64,000 bases of DNA from Teratosphaeria epicoccoides. Taxonomy: Eukaryota; Ascomycota; Dothideomycetes; Mycosphaerellales; Teratosphaeriaceae. Position 1 is the stretch's first letter, and each line of letters opens with the position of its first letter. Location: NCBI GenBank assembly GCA_021401465.1, contig JADDMT010000053.1:124001-188000 (forward strand), given 5' to 3'. Shown piece by piece: positions 44,483 through 55,100 of this stretch. Made by a program: the position numbers and the translations under genes. The notes beneath the pieces are model-generated. The model saw only the letters and a program-made list of their open reading frames with translations, searched no databases and was not told the DNA's origin.

Positions 44483-45188
44483 TCACAAAGCTTTGGTCTT
44501 GGCCTCCTCAATCCCGGCCGTCTTCTCATCAAGTCCATAGCCCATCCTTTGCACGCCGATGCCCTTACCGTACACTAGCTCTCCACCCAGCGCCGCTGAC
44601 AACGCCACGCCTGGCAACGTCAAGCCACTCAACAGTACGCTCGCTCTCCCCGGCACGAAACCTGGGACTCGGTACCGAGCAGAGATCGCGTACGAGCTCA
44701 CAGCGAGCGCCACTGTGTTCAATACGCCGTGCAGAGCTCCGTAGGTTATGCTTTTGTCCAGGACCTCCTTCCCACTCTTGCCTGGATTTGTGAAGGCTTC
44801 CTTGTCGACGCGATTTAACCCTCCTTTCTTGTACATCTCCCAGAACTCGGCTGTGCCACTGGTCATGGCCGGCAAGCCAGAAATGACGCCAATGACATGG
44901 GTCGCGAAGGCAAACTGGGCGACTTGCGGGAGGAAGGGTGTCAGGCCCGCGAGAGGTCTGAGTAGTGATGAGGTCTTGCTGGCTGTGGTGAGGCCGTACA
45001 GGCTATCGAGACTGTAGGCAGCGGAGAGAAAGGCAACTGGGTAGTGGACAACGGCAGGGTGAACTGGGTGGCTGGAGGCGTGTTAGTGGGAGTACGTGAT
45101 CCAAAACGGCATGTACATACCTGTTGCGGAAGGGCCAATTGATGTGGCCCAGTTCGACAGCATCGTACAGGTCGGAGAACATGCCCAT
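44483..45188 (-). CDS. DUF2231 predicted membrane protein
   Basis: Exons 45188-45121 and 45071-44483 (49-bp intron) give 218 residues. The start at MGMFSDLYDAV is preferred; an earlier ATG at 45287 would add 33 residues. The signature HPVHPAVVHYPVAFLSAAYS at the start of the second exon matches DUF2231, a family of four-TM proteins with conserved His that may bind haem or metal. Four hydrophobic segments can be counted. The next gene upstream on the same strand is a Ccc1/VIT1-type metal transporter 346 bp away, a possible metal-handling context, but this is inference. Confidence 0.8.
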
Positions 45189-45533
45189 GTCTGTTGGTAG
45201 ATTTACTTCACTCAAGAAAGCAGAATAGCGGTCTTCAAAGCTGGCTTTCGCAGGTTCAACCCAATAACTGCTGTACAACAGCAACATAAGCAGTATTCAT
45301 CGTGAGCTCGTTGGCTTGCATTCTGGTCAACCATGTAGCATAGTTGTGACGGCAGACGCTATCACCTTTGTGCTACAACCAAACATGTGACTGTTGAGAG
45401 GGGGATTCTAGGCAAGCAAGGCCGCCGCTGAGAATGATCTCTACGCCATTCACGCGTCAGTTCCGCGTCATAAGAGTTTCGGATCAATCATTTCCCGAAC
45501 AGCTAGACTGTGGAGAACACTCAACTTGGCCTT
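45189..45533. other. Intergenic, 345 bp
   Basis: A short spacer between two minus-strand genes; an alternative upstream ATG for the DUF2231 gene lies at 45287. No other feature was seen. Confidence 0.4.
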
Positions 45534-46398
45534 TCACAGTGTTTTGGAGCTGTCAACGCCTCTCACGATGCCATAGGACACTGCTGCTGCCAGTGCGCCG
45601 ACTATCAAGGTCTGCAACGCGCTCCACGCCGCATTTTTGTGCTTACAACCAGTGAGAATGGCCTTCGCATATCCAAAAATCACCAGTATCAACGCAGTGA
45701 TCCCAATCGAGGTGAACAGGGCTTGGTCGACATGCTTGAAGGCAAAGTATGGGATCATCGGCAGCAGCCCACCTAACGTGAGAATGATCAGCTTTCTAGC
45801 CCTGCAATGGCCACTTGTCGCAGCACTCACCCAGAAAATACGATACGCCCATCACGAGACCTTCCACGAATGCCTTATTGGTTGCGGGCTTCTCAAGTTT
45901 CAATTCAAAGTCCATCATGAAACGGACCCACATCTCTTCATTTCCTTTGAGAGCCTCAACCAAGCCTCTGGACTCAACCCTTTCTATCCCATACTTCTCG
46001 AGCATCTCATATATCTCGGCCTCTTCAGCTTTTGGACACTCTCGGACCTCCCGTCTCTCACGCTCTTCTTCGACTTCATAATGCTTCTTCTCCGTGACCG
46101 CAGCCAAGTACGCCCCAAGGCCCATGGAAATCGACCCGGCGAATAACTCTGCGAGTCCGGCAAGGATCACGACTCTCGTCGAGCCGAGCGCCGAGAGGCC
46201 GGCGGTGAGTGCAAAAGGAACAGTGAGGCCATCAGCGAAACCAATAATGCAGTCGCGGACGTATTCGCCGTGACTAGTGTGCTTCTCGACGTGGCCTGCA
46301 TCAGGGACTGGCTTTTCACGAGAGAACCTAGTGCCAGTATCGTCATGCCTGAGCGTGGCTTGGCTGTCTTGCTGAATTAGAGAGATTTCGCGTTCCAT
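45534..46398 (-). CDS. Ccc1/VIT1-family iron/manganese transporter
   Basis: Exons 46398-45831 and 45772-45534 (58-bp intron) give 268 residues. After a polar N-terminus the first TM region reads DCIIGFADGLTVPFALTAGL, the hallmark of the VIT family, followed by GLAELFAGSISMGLGAYLA with the conserved Glu and Met positions. A charged metal-binding-type helical segment rich in Glu/Arg lies at about residues 105-165 (EKKHYEVEEERE onward). The second half has GLVMGVSYFLGGLLPMIPY and two final TM segments. Family members move Fe2+ or Mn2+ into the vacuole by H+ exchange. Confidence 0.92.
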
Positions 46399-47546
46399 GT
46401 TTGCATGTGATCACCGTGCTAAAAATTTCCAAAGGGCAGAGATTCCGCTTGCAGTGGAAAGCGATCGCTGCTATATACTCGAGGCAGTGGCAACTGTTCA
46501 CTGCTGTTTGGACCGCTCGCGTGCCATCAGGTGTGATACTCCTTTCAGTGACCACGCCCATGATGACAGCGACGGCTTCCTAGCACTGGCTGTGTCATTG
46601 TCCTACCTCGTTGGCCTCTCAAGCTCACCTAACAGATATCAGGAAGGAAGGCAACCCAATCGCCGCTCACATGAGCATTGTAGAAGACCTCTGTGTGCTC
46701 TGCCTTCCAGGAAGCTTCAGTCACAAGTGCGTCGATGCAGCAAACTCTGTGTCTGGATTCACTTGTTTGTGGGCAGCGGCTTTGTGCGACCAAAACATCA
46801 GACCTGTGCTCATTCGTCTCGCAGTTTGAGGACACTGGACACTTAAGCCCCGTCTCGATTCGGGGAACATCGCAAATCGGATGGAAATGCCAAAAGCCAA
46901 GGAACGACATAAGCTGCGTCGAGCCCATATCTTGTCCTGGTATCTCGACGTGCATGATACCATATCTCACCATGCAGACTATTGGGCAAAATTCGATACA
47001 AATTGGAATGCCCGGGCCAGGCTTTTCCGACAGGTCTGCTCGAAAGCTACTGGTGACGACTGCAGCGCAAATTCGGCACAATTGCGAGTGCCGTCGCCGT
47101 TGGCGACGGACACAGCACTTGCAAGCTCGGATCTGTGTTTTTTCTCCGCCTGATTGTGCTTGGTAAGCACCCCGCCTGCAGGCAAGAAAGTTTTGCGCTT
47201 CAGCACCTAGGGCTGTGTTGCCTTGCATCAGGCCATGCGCATTCAACACGCCTAACAAAGCGTGCAGGACCCACCCTCAGCCTTCGTAAGAATGGCTGAC
47301 CGCATTCACGCATCCCAGGACGCGAGTCTGACAAATCCAAGGACAACGTTGATTTGTGACTTGCTGCAGCCGGGCAGACGCCTGGAGCCGTTCGTGATGA
47401 CGATTAGTCGGAGCGACGACAATGGTAAGTCCAGCTTATAAGAGGTACCTTTGCGCCGAGCGACCAAGAATCACTGTGCTGCAATTCCAACTTTATGCAA
47501 CGGAGCAGCGGACCAATTGACAAGCCACGCGCGCACTTTTGTATCC
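46399..47546. other. Intergenic, 1.15 kb
   Basis: Divergent upstream regions of the metal transporter and the SDR gene. A 209-codon minus frame (46629-47258) has no recognisable motif and an unusual Cys/His/Arg composition; I do not call it. Confidence 0.45.
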
Positions 47547-48674
47547 ATGGCACTGCAGAACAAGCGCGCGATGTCTCCTCTATCCTCACAGGACGGACCC
47601 ACTCGATACATCGAGGTACACAAGAATCCTCAAGGCCCGGGTGACGCCCGCCCGACAGCTCAGCAGATCGTACAAGATAATGGGTTTATTGACAGCTTAA
47701 CCGATAAAACCTTTCTCGTGACTGGTGGAACCGATGGCTTAGGCAAAGAGACTGTTCGCCAGCTTGTCAAAACTGGTGCCCGTGTGTTCTTCTCCGCAAG
47801 GAATTCCGAGAAGGCCGAGAAGGTCAAACAGGAGATACTTGCCGAATGCAAGAAGGACAGCGGAACGCATGAACCGAGACTTGAATGGATCAAGATCGAC
47901 AACGCGAGCTTGCAGAGCGTTCGAGAGGGCGCGAAGGACTTCCTCGTCAGAAGTGATCAGCTCAATGTACTGGTCGCCAATGCTGGGATTGGTCAAACCC
48001 CTCACGCGGTCACCGAGGATGGCTTTGAACAGCAATTTGCTGTCAATCACCTGGCTCACTTCCTTCTGTTCCAGCTTCTTGGGCCTCTGATGCTCAAATC
48101 CTCACGACCAGGCTTTCACTCCCGCTATGTGGCAGTTTCCAGTTCGGCGCATATGTTCTGTCCTGTGCAGATAGGCAACTACAATCAGGACACCAAGGCA
48201 ACAGATAGGATCGACCCAATTTGTTCATTCATCGAAGACACACACAATCCTATGGTCGCGTACGGCCAGTCGAAGACTGCCAACATTTGGATGGCAAACG
48301 AGATTGAGCGGCGTTACGGCTCCCGAGGTCTTCATGGCTTGAGCATTCATCCAGGTACCATCAACACTGCTGCACTAGCTTCCATGGACAAAAGAGTCAT
48401 TGCACAGCTTGGACCAGTCATGGAGCTAGATATTTTCAAAAGCTCCGAGAAGAATGTTGAACAGGGCGCGGCGACTCAAGTCATGGCAGCGATCGATAGG
48501 GAACTCGAAGGCAAAGGTGGGTTTTATCTCCATGACGCACACGTCGCCGACTTGCTTCCCGAAGGCGAGCAAATTGGTTATCGGGGCTATAAGTCTTGGG
48601 CGTATGACCCTGCGGGTGAGAAGAAGCTGTGGCAGGACTCGTTGGGGATGGTAGGCCTCAGTGGCAGTATTTGA
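47547..48674 (+). CDS. Short-chain dehydrogenase/reductase, retinol-dehydrogenase/WWOX-like
   Basis: A single exon encodes 375 residues from MALQNKRAM; a second ATG at 47571 would also serve. It is an extended-loop SDR: TGGTDGLGKET for NAD(P) binding, an ARN segment (FFSARNSEKAEKV) typical of NADP users of the RDH group, NAGIG, SSSAHM for the catalytic Ser, and YGQSKTANI for Tyr/Lys. This arrangement matches fungal SDRs of the WWOX/retinol dehydrogenase type, usually of unknown substrate. No membrane anchor is evident. No pathway neighbours help to assign the substrate. Confidence 0.9.
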   Translation: MALQNKRAMSPLSSQDGPTRYIEVHKNPQGPGDARPTAQQIVQDNGFIDSLTDKTFLVTGGTDGLGKETVRQLVKTGARVFFSARNSEKAEKVKQEILAECKKDSGTHEPRLEWIKIDNASLQSVREGAKDFLVRSDQLNVLVANAGIGQTPHAVTEDGFEQQFAVNHLAHFLLFQLLGPLMLKSSRPGFHSRYVAVSSSAHMFCPVQIGNYNQDTKATDRIDPICSFIEDTHNPMVAYGQSKTANIWMANEIERRYGSRGLHGLSIHPGTINTAALASMDKRVIAQLGPVMELDIFKSSEKNVEQGAATQVMAAIDRELEGKGGFYLHDAHVADLLPEGEQIGYRGYKSWAYDPAGEKKLWQDSLGMVGLSGSI

Positions 48675-49425
48675 GTGCCCGCCCGACCTTAGGATAGGCG
48701 GAGAAGGTTGAGAGTGGTGCTGTCAACACGCGTGCGGTGATTGTAGGATCAGAAGCAGCACAAAAGGTGTACGTCAGCGCAATGTGGGAGGGCGTTGTCG
48801 AGTCGTTCCTTCCTTTCTGAAGACGATCTGCACTTCTTAGCGCCACGTGAGGATGCTCAACGCATAAGCGAGGCCTTGAAGCATGCCGTCAAGCTACCTG
48901 AGCGAGCAGTCGACCATGAAGTGCTGCAGTTCATTGGTGCTCACAGACAGATCAGTCTGGCGAGGAATGGAGAGTTCAAGGAGGCATGCGTTGTGGTTGC
49001 GATGAGGTTCGTGGTGGTGTGATCGCCGCTTGGCCGCTTTGCCTCATCGGTGCCTGCAGCCAGATGCCTCATTGGATGTCATCACCTGGCGACACCAGAT
49101 CCCATTGCGCTGTCGACCCGACTCAATCCCGTCCCGAGCAACGTTGGATAGAGGACGGCCAATTGAGCCTCGTCGATGTTTCTCACATCCCGAGTACGAT
49201 TTGTCTGAGACTAGTCTGAGAGGACGCTGATGTCGTCAAGACGCGAAGCTCTTTTGTCGACCTTTGATCAAACCGAATCTGCGTTTAGATCCTCCTGACG
49301 CCAGAGTTATAGCCCAACAGCACTCTCCACCACGGCGCTCTCATAATACACACTGCTCGCCTTCCTCGGCGCATTATGGCCTCGGAAAACATCTGCCAAC
49401 TGCAAGATTCGCTGAGTTGGGATTA
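48675..49425. other. Intergenic, 751 bp
   Basis: No recognisable coding or RNA feature between the SDR stop and the small minus-strand frame. Confidence 0.45.
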
Positions 49426-49635
49426 CTAGGATGGAGCAGAAAAGGCAGGAACGGAACCAGCGGCGTGCTCGATCATCTCGTCCGCAGCTTCTCCCCCGCC
49501 CACTGCACTTTCGAGCCAAGCTTTTGCCTTCTCGACAATCATCTCCCACACACCGCGTTTGTCCGCGACGTTCTGCTGTAGATACGCGATGACCAGTGCA
49601 GTAGCCAGTGCGTCCTTGTTCACAGCAACAGACAT
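49426..49635 (-). CDS. Possible small protein, 69 residues, unknown
   Basis: A short ATG-initiated frame gives a well-composed helical protein, starting MSVAVNKDALATALVIAYLQ and containing VWEMIVEKAKAWLESAVGGG. Its composition is more protein-like than neighbouring frames, but I recognise no family and see no splice partners. It could be chance. Confidence 0.3.
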   Translation of the reverse strand: MSVAVNKDALATALVIAYLQQNVADKRGVWEMIVEKAKAWLESAVGGGEAADEMIEHAAGSVPAFSAPS

Positions 49636-50415
49636 CCTGGAGCTACCCACCTAGGTACATGTTCTGTCACACCGAACGAGGTATCACGTCCCGCTTCCTG
49701 CTGTCAATCCCTGCGAAAGTCCTCACTGCCCTTGACGCCTCGCATCATAAGTGGCTTGAGATTGGCTGCAGGTGTTTTGTCATGGCTGAGTCAGATGGTG
49801 GTGCCTGGGGCATTCAACGGATCGCTATGAAAGCCTGGCGATGGGGGCGCTTCCTAGACATCATGAATGGCTCTCATCTGCTGTCAGACAGCAGGGACTC
49901 CTGCAAGTGTGTACTGTCGTATGGCATGGTTCCGCGCATTGTAGTGTTTTGCGATTGCGCACTACAGACCGCGCTGTAGCACAAGCTAGGTGCGCCGCCT
50001 CCCAAGACATCTCTGAGACCCTGATGAGCCTTTTGCCAATCGCAGACGGCCGACAGAGCATTAGTATGATACAAGAAATACAAAGACTGCTTCTCTCGTT
50101 GACCAATACTTCAAGCCTTTGCTTCTCAAATGCTACTGCTTTCCAGAACGCCGTCGCTCATGCACTCTGAAACCAATGCTCGCGCTCAAATTACAGCACC
50201 ATGTCGACGTCATGAGCAGCATTCATGCCGCTGTAGCGAAGCAGAGATTCTATCGCAGCAGGTAGCCTATCGCTAGGACCCAAATGCACCAAGACCGGGT
50301 CCGAATCAGCAGCTCAGGCCTATCATGTCAGTCCAGCTCGACAGGATGTCACATTGCACGCCAATCTGCCACCCGCTCACTCGCGCCCCAATTTTCACTT
50401 CACTTTTGACTTACC
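49636..50415. other. Intergenic, 780 bp
   Basis: No gene recognised; only short frames. Confidence 0.45.
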
Positions 50416-50931
50416 TCAAGAGTCGTCCCTCGGATAGTACCCGCCACCCGCATGCTTCGCATACTCACCCGGCTGAGCCTGCTCCTTGAGAGCCTTCCCA
50501 CCATCGCGATAGAACTTCTCGAAGTCCTCCTTCGACATCCCTCTTCTTTGCGCCTCGCCCCAAAGCTGCTCCTTCAGGCCCATCTGCTTCTTAAGGAACT
50601 CGACACTCGCCTGCAGGACCACCGCTTCGGAGCGGCCTTGACCTTCCATGTTGGGCACGATCTGCGAGAGCATGTCGAAGCCTTCGCGGATGGCTTGACG
50701 ACGCTTCTGCTCGGACGCGATGTGGTTCTCCTTTTTTTGTTGCTCGGATAGGCGGCCTTTGTCAGCCATGGATTGCAGAGCGCTTGGATAGGCGGGACCG
50801 TTGCCGATGGGGTGGACGGGGTTGTTGTTGATTGTGTCGCCGCCAGTGTGTGCGTAGAAGTTTGGTTGACGGTAAGGGTTGCCGTTACTCGGGGTGCCGG
50901 AAATGGCATCGTTGCCACGAGGTGACGCCAT
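50416..50931 (-). CDS. bHLH transcription factor, Ino4-like
   Basis: A single exon encodes 171 residues from MASPRGND, the first ATG in the frame. The basic region and helix-loop-helix lie at about residues 66-117: KKENHIASEQKRRQAIREGF gives the His, Glu and Arg contacts expected for an E-box (CANNTG) reader, then the loop with VPNMEGQGR and helix 2 SEAVVLQASVEFLKKQ. The short length and single bHLH near the C-terminus resemble fungal Ino4-type partners that work as heterodimers. The N-terminus is Asn/Pro-rich and likely disordered. Target genes cannot be inferred from the neighbours. Confidence 0.88.
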   Translation of the reverse strand: MASPRGNDAISGTPSNGNPYRQPNFYAHTGGDTINNNPVHPIGNGPAYPSALQSMADKGRLSEQQKKENHIASEQKRRQAIREGFDMLSQIVPNMEGQGRSEAVVLQASVEFLKKQMGLKEQLWGEAQRRGMSKEDFEKFYRDGGKALKEQAQPGEYAKHAGGGYYPRDDS

Positions 50932-52182
50932 GGCTTGCGAGACGATGGCGGAGCTGAAGTGACAGTACTCTGTGCGGTGGAGTATGTTGATCTCGCGTTG
51001 GCCGTCGACGCCAAGTTCGACGAGAAGGACGTTGATGTAAAGCAGTACACTTCGTCTGACGTGGAGCAAGTGAAGTGACCTCTCTTGTTAACGGCAGTAT
51101 CCGCGGCAATGTGCAAGTGAAATCACTTCGTGACACCTCGATGTGCGGATTCTGTCTGATTTTGACCTCGATTCACCAAGTGAAGTCGCGCGGATAAGCG
51201 GAATCACGTATTGAGCCGAAAGTCCAAGCCCACCAGATAGGTATACTGGTTGGCACTGCTTGTTAGGGTATCAGGCTTTGTCGGTGCAAGGCAATTTCGC
51301 TTTCGAGCCAGCATCTGTGGATCTTATTCGAGCATGCAGCGTAGCTATGGAACACGGCGCAATCGTGAAATCCGCGATGTGAGTCGATTGTAGCCGAGAC
51401 AGTCCTGTTCTTGTGCTCGGCCGCAAGCCAGTGGTCACGACTCCACTGCAGGGCCGGGTCTCAGATGTGGTTGCTTGTCTGCAGACTGTGTCGTTGAGAT
51501 TGCGGCGGTCGAGGGCGGACGATGTTGCAATGCCCACATGGTTCCCTGTTGTCGAAGGTGATGCTGTGCGGCTCCAGGCGGATTAGGTAATAATTCCCTC
51601 GGCTCGGTCTTCACGTGCCTGGTCCGTGCGTACCTGGGCTGTCGTCCCGTACCAACCATTACCAAGTAGCGTCTGCCGAGTTAGGCTCAATTTATCACGG
51701 ACTGGCTCGCGGTCTGCCTGTGGGATGCATGGCGCAGCAAATGACATAAGCTGCTTTGTTCCAGGAAATGAGCAGATTATTGACGTTATTGCTCGCAGTC
51801 ATGAGATGGCCTAGGTTCAGGCTTTTCGGCTCCGCAAAGCCATCAGGCGCGCCGTCATATCATGCAGGGTGCAGGCACTATCCCTGCTGCTAAAGTACAT
51901 ATCTCCAGATCAGCTACAACAATCGCAGAGTGTGGCAAGTACACACAGCTTTATTGTTGGCAGCAAGCATTTCAGAGACGCAGTCGCTGTAGCACACAGC
52001 GCTTGCACACCTCATCCGCTCCTTCCTATCTCGTATTGTGTAGAGAGGAGATCGTCCCTGCATTATCGGTGACAAGATCAGGCAGCAGCAGATTAGAGAC
52101 AGTCTCAGCTCGGCCGGCTGCCTGAGACATCCCGCCCCCACCTGACCACCACAACAGGAAGGAGCGACTGAGCAGAGCATGA
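50932..52182. promoter_or_regulatory. Divergent upstream region, bHLH gene / C2-Munc13 gene
   Basis: A 1.25-kb spacer between divergent start codons. Three words related to AAGTGAAGT or CAAGTGAA lie within 51067-51185 (at about 51067, 51112 and 51178) near the bHLH start. I see no coding frame of interest. Confidence 0.35.
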
Positions 52183-55100
52183 ATGAGTAGCGCCGATTTG
52201 CCCGCAGACCTCTTAGGGTTGGGCCACCCAGAATCGCCCACCACCTCCCTTCCGCCCACACGACATCCCACGCCCAATCCGTCGCAGCCCGAGCCGCCGC
52301 CCCACCCGGTCATGTCGAGCCGCCGCCAGCACCACAGCGGGCGACGCACCACCTCGTACGGCGGGCGGGAAGCGCTGGGAAGAGCAGTGTCAGGCAGCAT
52401 TTCAGGCATTTCAGGCGTCTCGCGGAAGGGCTTGCCCGTCGGCGAGCAGGATGCCTACATGTATACCCTGCGGGCGGCGTATCTCGTCTACTTGCTGCAA
52501 CCCCGCCAGAAGCGCGTGCAGCACGTGGCCAACACGAGCAAGCCGATCCAGCGGAGCAGCACGAGTATCAATGATATGGTCAAGGATTTCAGCCTGACCC
52601 GGGACAGCAAGAGCACGCGATTCCCACATGGCTTCATGAACGCGTTAGACAAGCGCATATCCGGCGTGTTGGTGGGGACGGAGAAGGGTCCGGAATACGC
52701 CGACGCGACGGTCAAGCGGACGTTTGCCAACTTCCTCAATGCCTTCAAGGAGCCGGCGTTCAGGAAGACGATGGAGAAGGACAGGAGGGTGGAGGACCTG
52801 CTGCTCATCTTCTACAGCAAGGCGACTGGAGAGCTGCAGAAGGGCAAGCAGCCGGATGATGATGGCTGGAAGCTGCTGGTGGACAGGCACGTGGCCCTGT
52901 TCGTGCGACTGGTGGGCAGCACGTTGCACAACAACGATTGGACGAGAGATCGTCCGGAGCTGAGCAGCCGGCTGAAGACGCTGGAGACGAAGCTGCTGCA
53001 GCACGATCAGGACTTGGCGGATGAGAGGCAGCGTGGTGGAGGTCAGGGCGGACACAGCATTGAGGTGGAGGTGCCGCGGAGCTACGAGGTCCGGGATATG
53101 CCGTTGGTCATTAGCGTGTGTGCGACGTTTGCGAAGCCAACGATGCAGGCGCAGAACGATATCAATGCGCATCGAGAAGTGTGGACAGAGAAGGCGGCTT
53201 TGAAAGACCTCAAAGAATACCAGAACCATATGATGCTGAACACCCACGTTACGCTTACCAAGGACGACTTCGACCTGGACGAGTCGTTCGAGATGTGGCG
53301 CAAAGGAGAGTTCGCGGACTTGTCGCAGATGATGCTTGCAATCATCCAGTCCAACCCTGATCTTGCCAGGACCACTTCGGGCGCAGATGCTTTCCCTCAG
53401 TTGAAAGCGATTACGTCCATCGACCCAGGCTATGGCGATCTCTCACGACAGATGTCTGGCGGTGCTGAACTGGATGGGAATGATCAGCCTGTCGACATGT
53501 CTGGGCTGAATCTGGGCGATAGCAGCCCAAGAGACTCGTTCTCGTCCGAAGCTGGTCAGGCTAACTTTACATTCATCCCGCCTGATCCACGAGCATACTA
53601 TCGCGCGCTCTTGAAGGCGTGTCTGACCGCGGACCTCGCCAACGAGGAGTCGACGGAAAGGGAAGAGGCTGGTGTCAAACTGATGTCAAAACAGTCACTT
53701 GACTTGCTCAGTGAGACGGCCGTGCGATGGCGCATCCCATCCTTTGCTCGTTTGGTACTGTTTATGGACGTCGTACGCGAGAAGTACCGGCACCAGGAAG
53801 CCAGCCTGGAGACACTGGACGCAGCCTTTTTGTTCGTCAAAGAGCCGCCGCCATTAGATCCGAAGAAGAGCAAGGTCCTCGGACAACCTCACCAAGCTTC
53901 GCTGTTGGATCGATCAAAATGGACAGTGCAAGACTTAGCCTTATACAGGAACGTTTTGTCTGGGGTGCACGATGGATTGCTCAGAGAGCTTTTCGACACA
54001 TTCCAACACTGCTACGAGAACAAGCCACCGAGTATCGGCGCTGTCATGTACGTTTTGGAGAATCACATATATGACGATGAATCCTTCGACAAGGCGCCCG
54101 AAGACCTCGATGCATTTGGGAACGCTTTACGGGAAAAGCTGAAGGAGAAAGCGAGGCAGAAGTATCAAGAAATACTTGCCAAGAATGTCAGCGACAACGC
54201 AATGGAATGGGAGTTTTACAATGTCATCCAACTTGGCAAAGCAGTGACCGGGCTGTGCGAAAAGATTCAGAAACGTTACAAGAAGAACCCAGAAGTGATG
54301 GGCGCGAATCCTTTGACTATTCTCGTAGAAGAAATACTGCCGAGCTTCGCCGACGACGCGAAGGCTCTCGTGAGTAGGATCATGGACTTGAGCAAGCAGA
54401 AGGGTGAAGAAGGCGAGGTGCCAATTCAAGACGGTTTCGACTTGTACCGGGAATTGGTCGAATTACGTCGATTCTACGCGCAGGCACTTCCAGGTCGCGA
54501 GTTTACGTTCCACATCGAGGAGCTGCTGCAGCAGTTCGTTTGGCGGTGGATCTCACTCACCGATGAGAAGATGATCAATTGGGTTGAGGGTGCTGTGGCT
54601 CATGACGACTTTCAAGTACGGCAGCAACCGGCGGACAAGGAAACAGGACACCCGCCCACAGAAGACGAGCGCCGCAGTCAAAGCGTTATGGATATTTACC
54701 AAATGTTCAATCAGTCGATCGACCAGGTTGCCAAGCTCGAATGGGACGACGATTTGCAGTATGCAAAATTTATGACCGCTATCAGTAAGAGCATTGGCAG
54801 AGGCGTGGCACGGTATTGCGAGTTGCTCGAGACCAAGTTCGCGAAGGAGATGGACCGTCAGACCCCAGAACAGGAGATGCGAGCTCAGCAAACTCAACGC
54901 GAAAAATGGCTCGCTGTGGCTAAGGAGGCATGGGCGACAGGCGGCAAAATGTCGGGCGAAAAAATTGAGCCGTTTCAGTTCTGGCCCGAATCCTTTGTCA
55001 AGATCAACGACATTGAGTACGCCACTCTGCAACTGGATAAGGTTGAGAAGGAGATCAATGTCGATGCTTGCGCAGCTGTGATACAGGAGCGTGATCCGTC

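Noticed and set aside
46629..47258. 209-codon minus-strand frame rich in Cys, His and Arg
   Set aside because: The Cys spacing fits no known zinc finger and the frame lies in a divergent promoter spacer.
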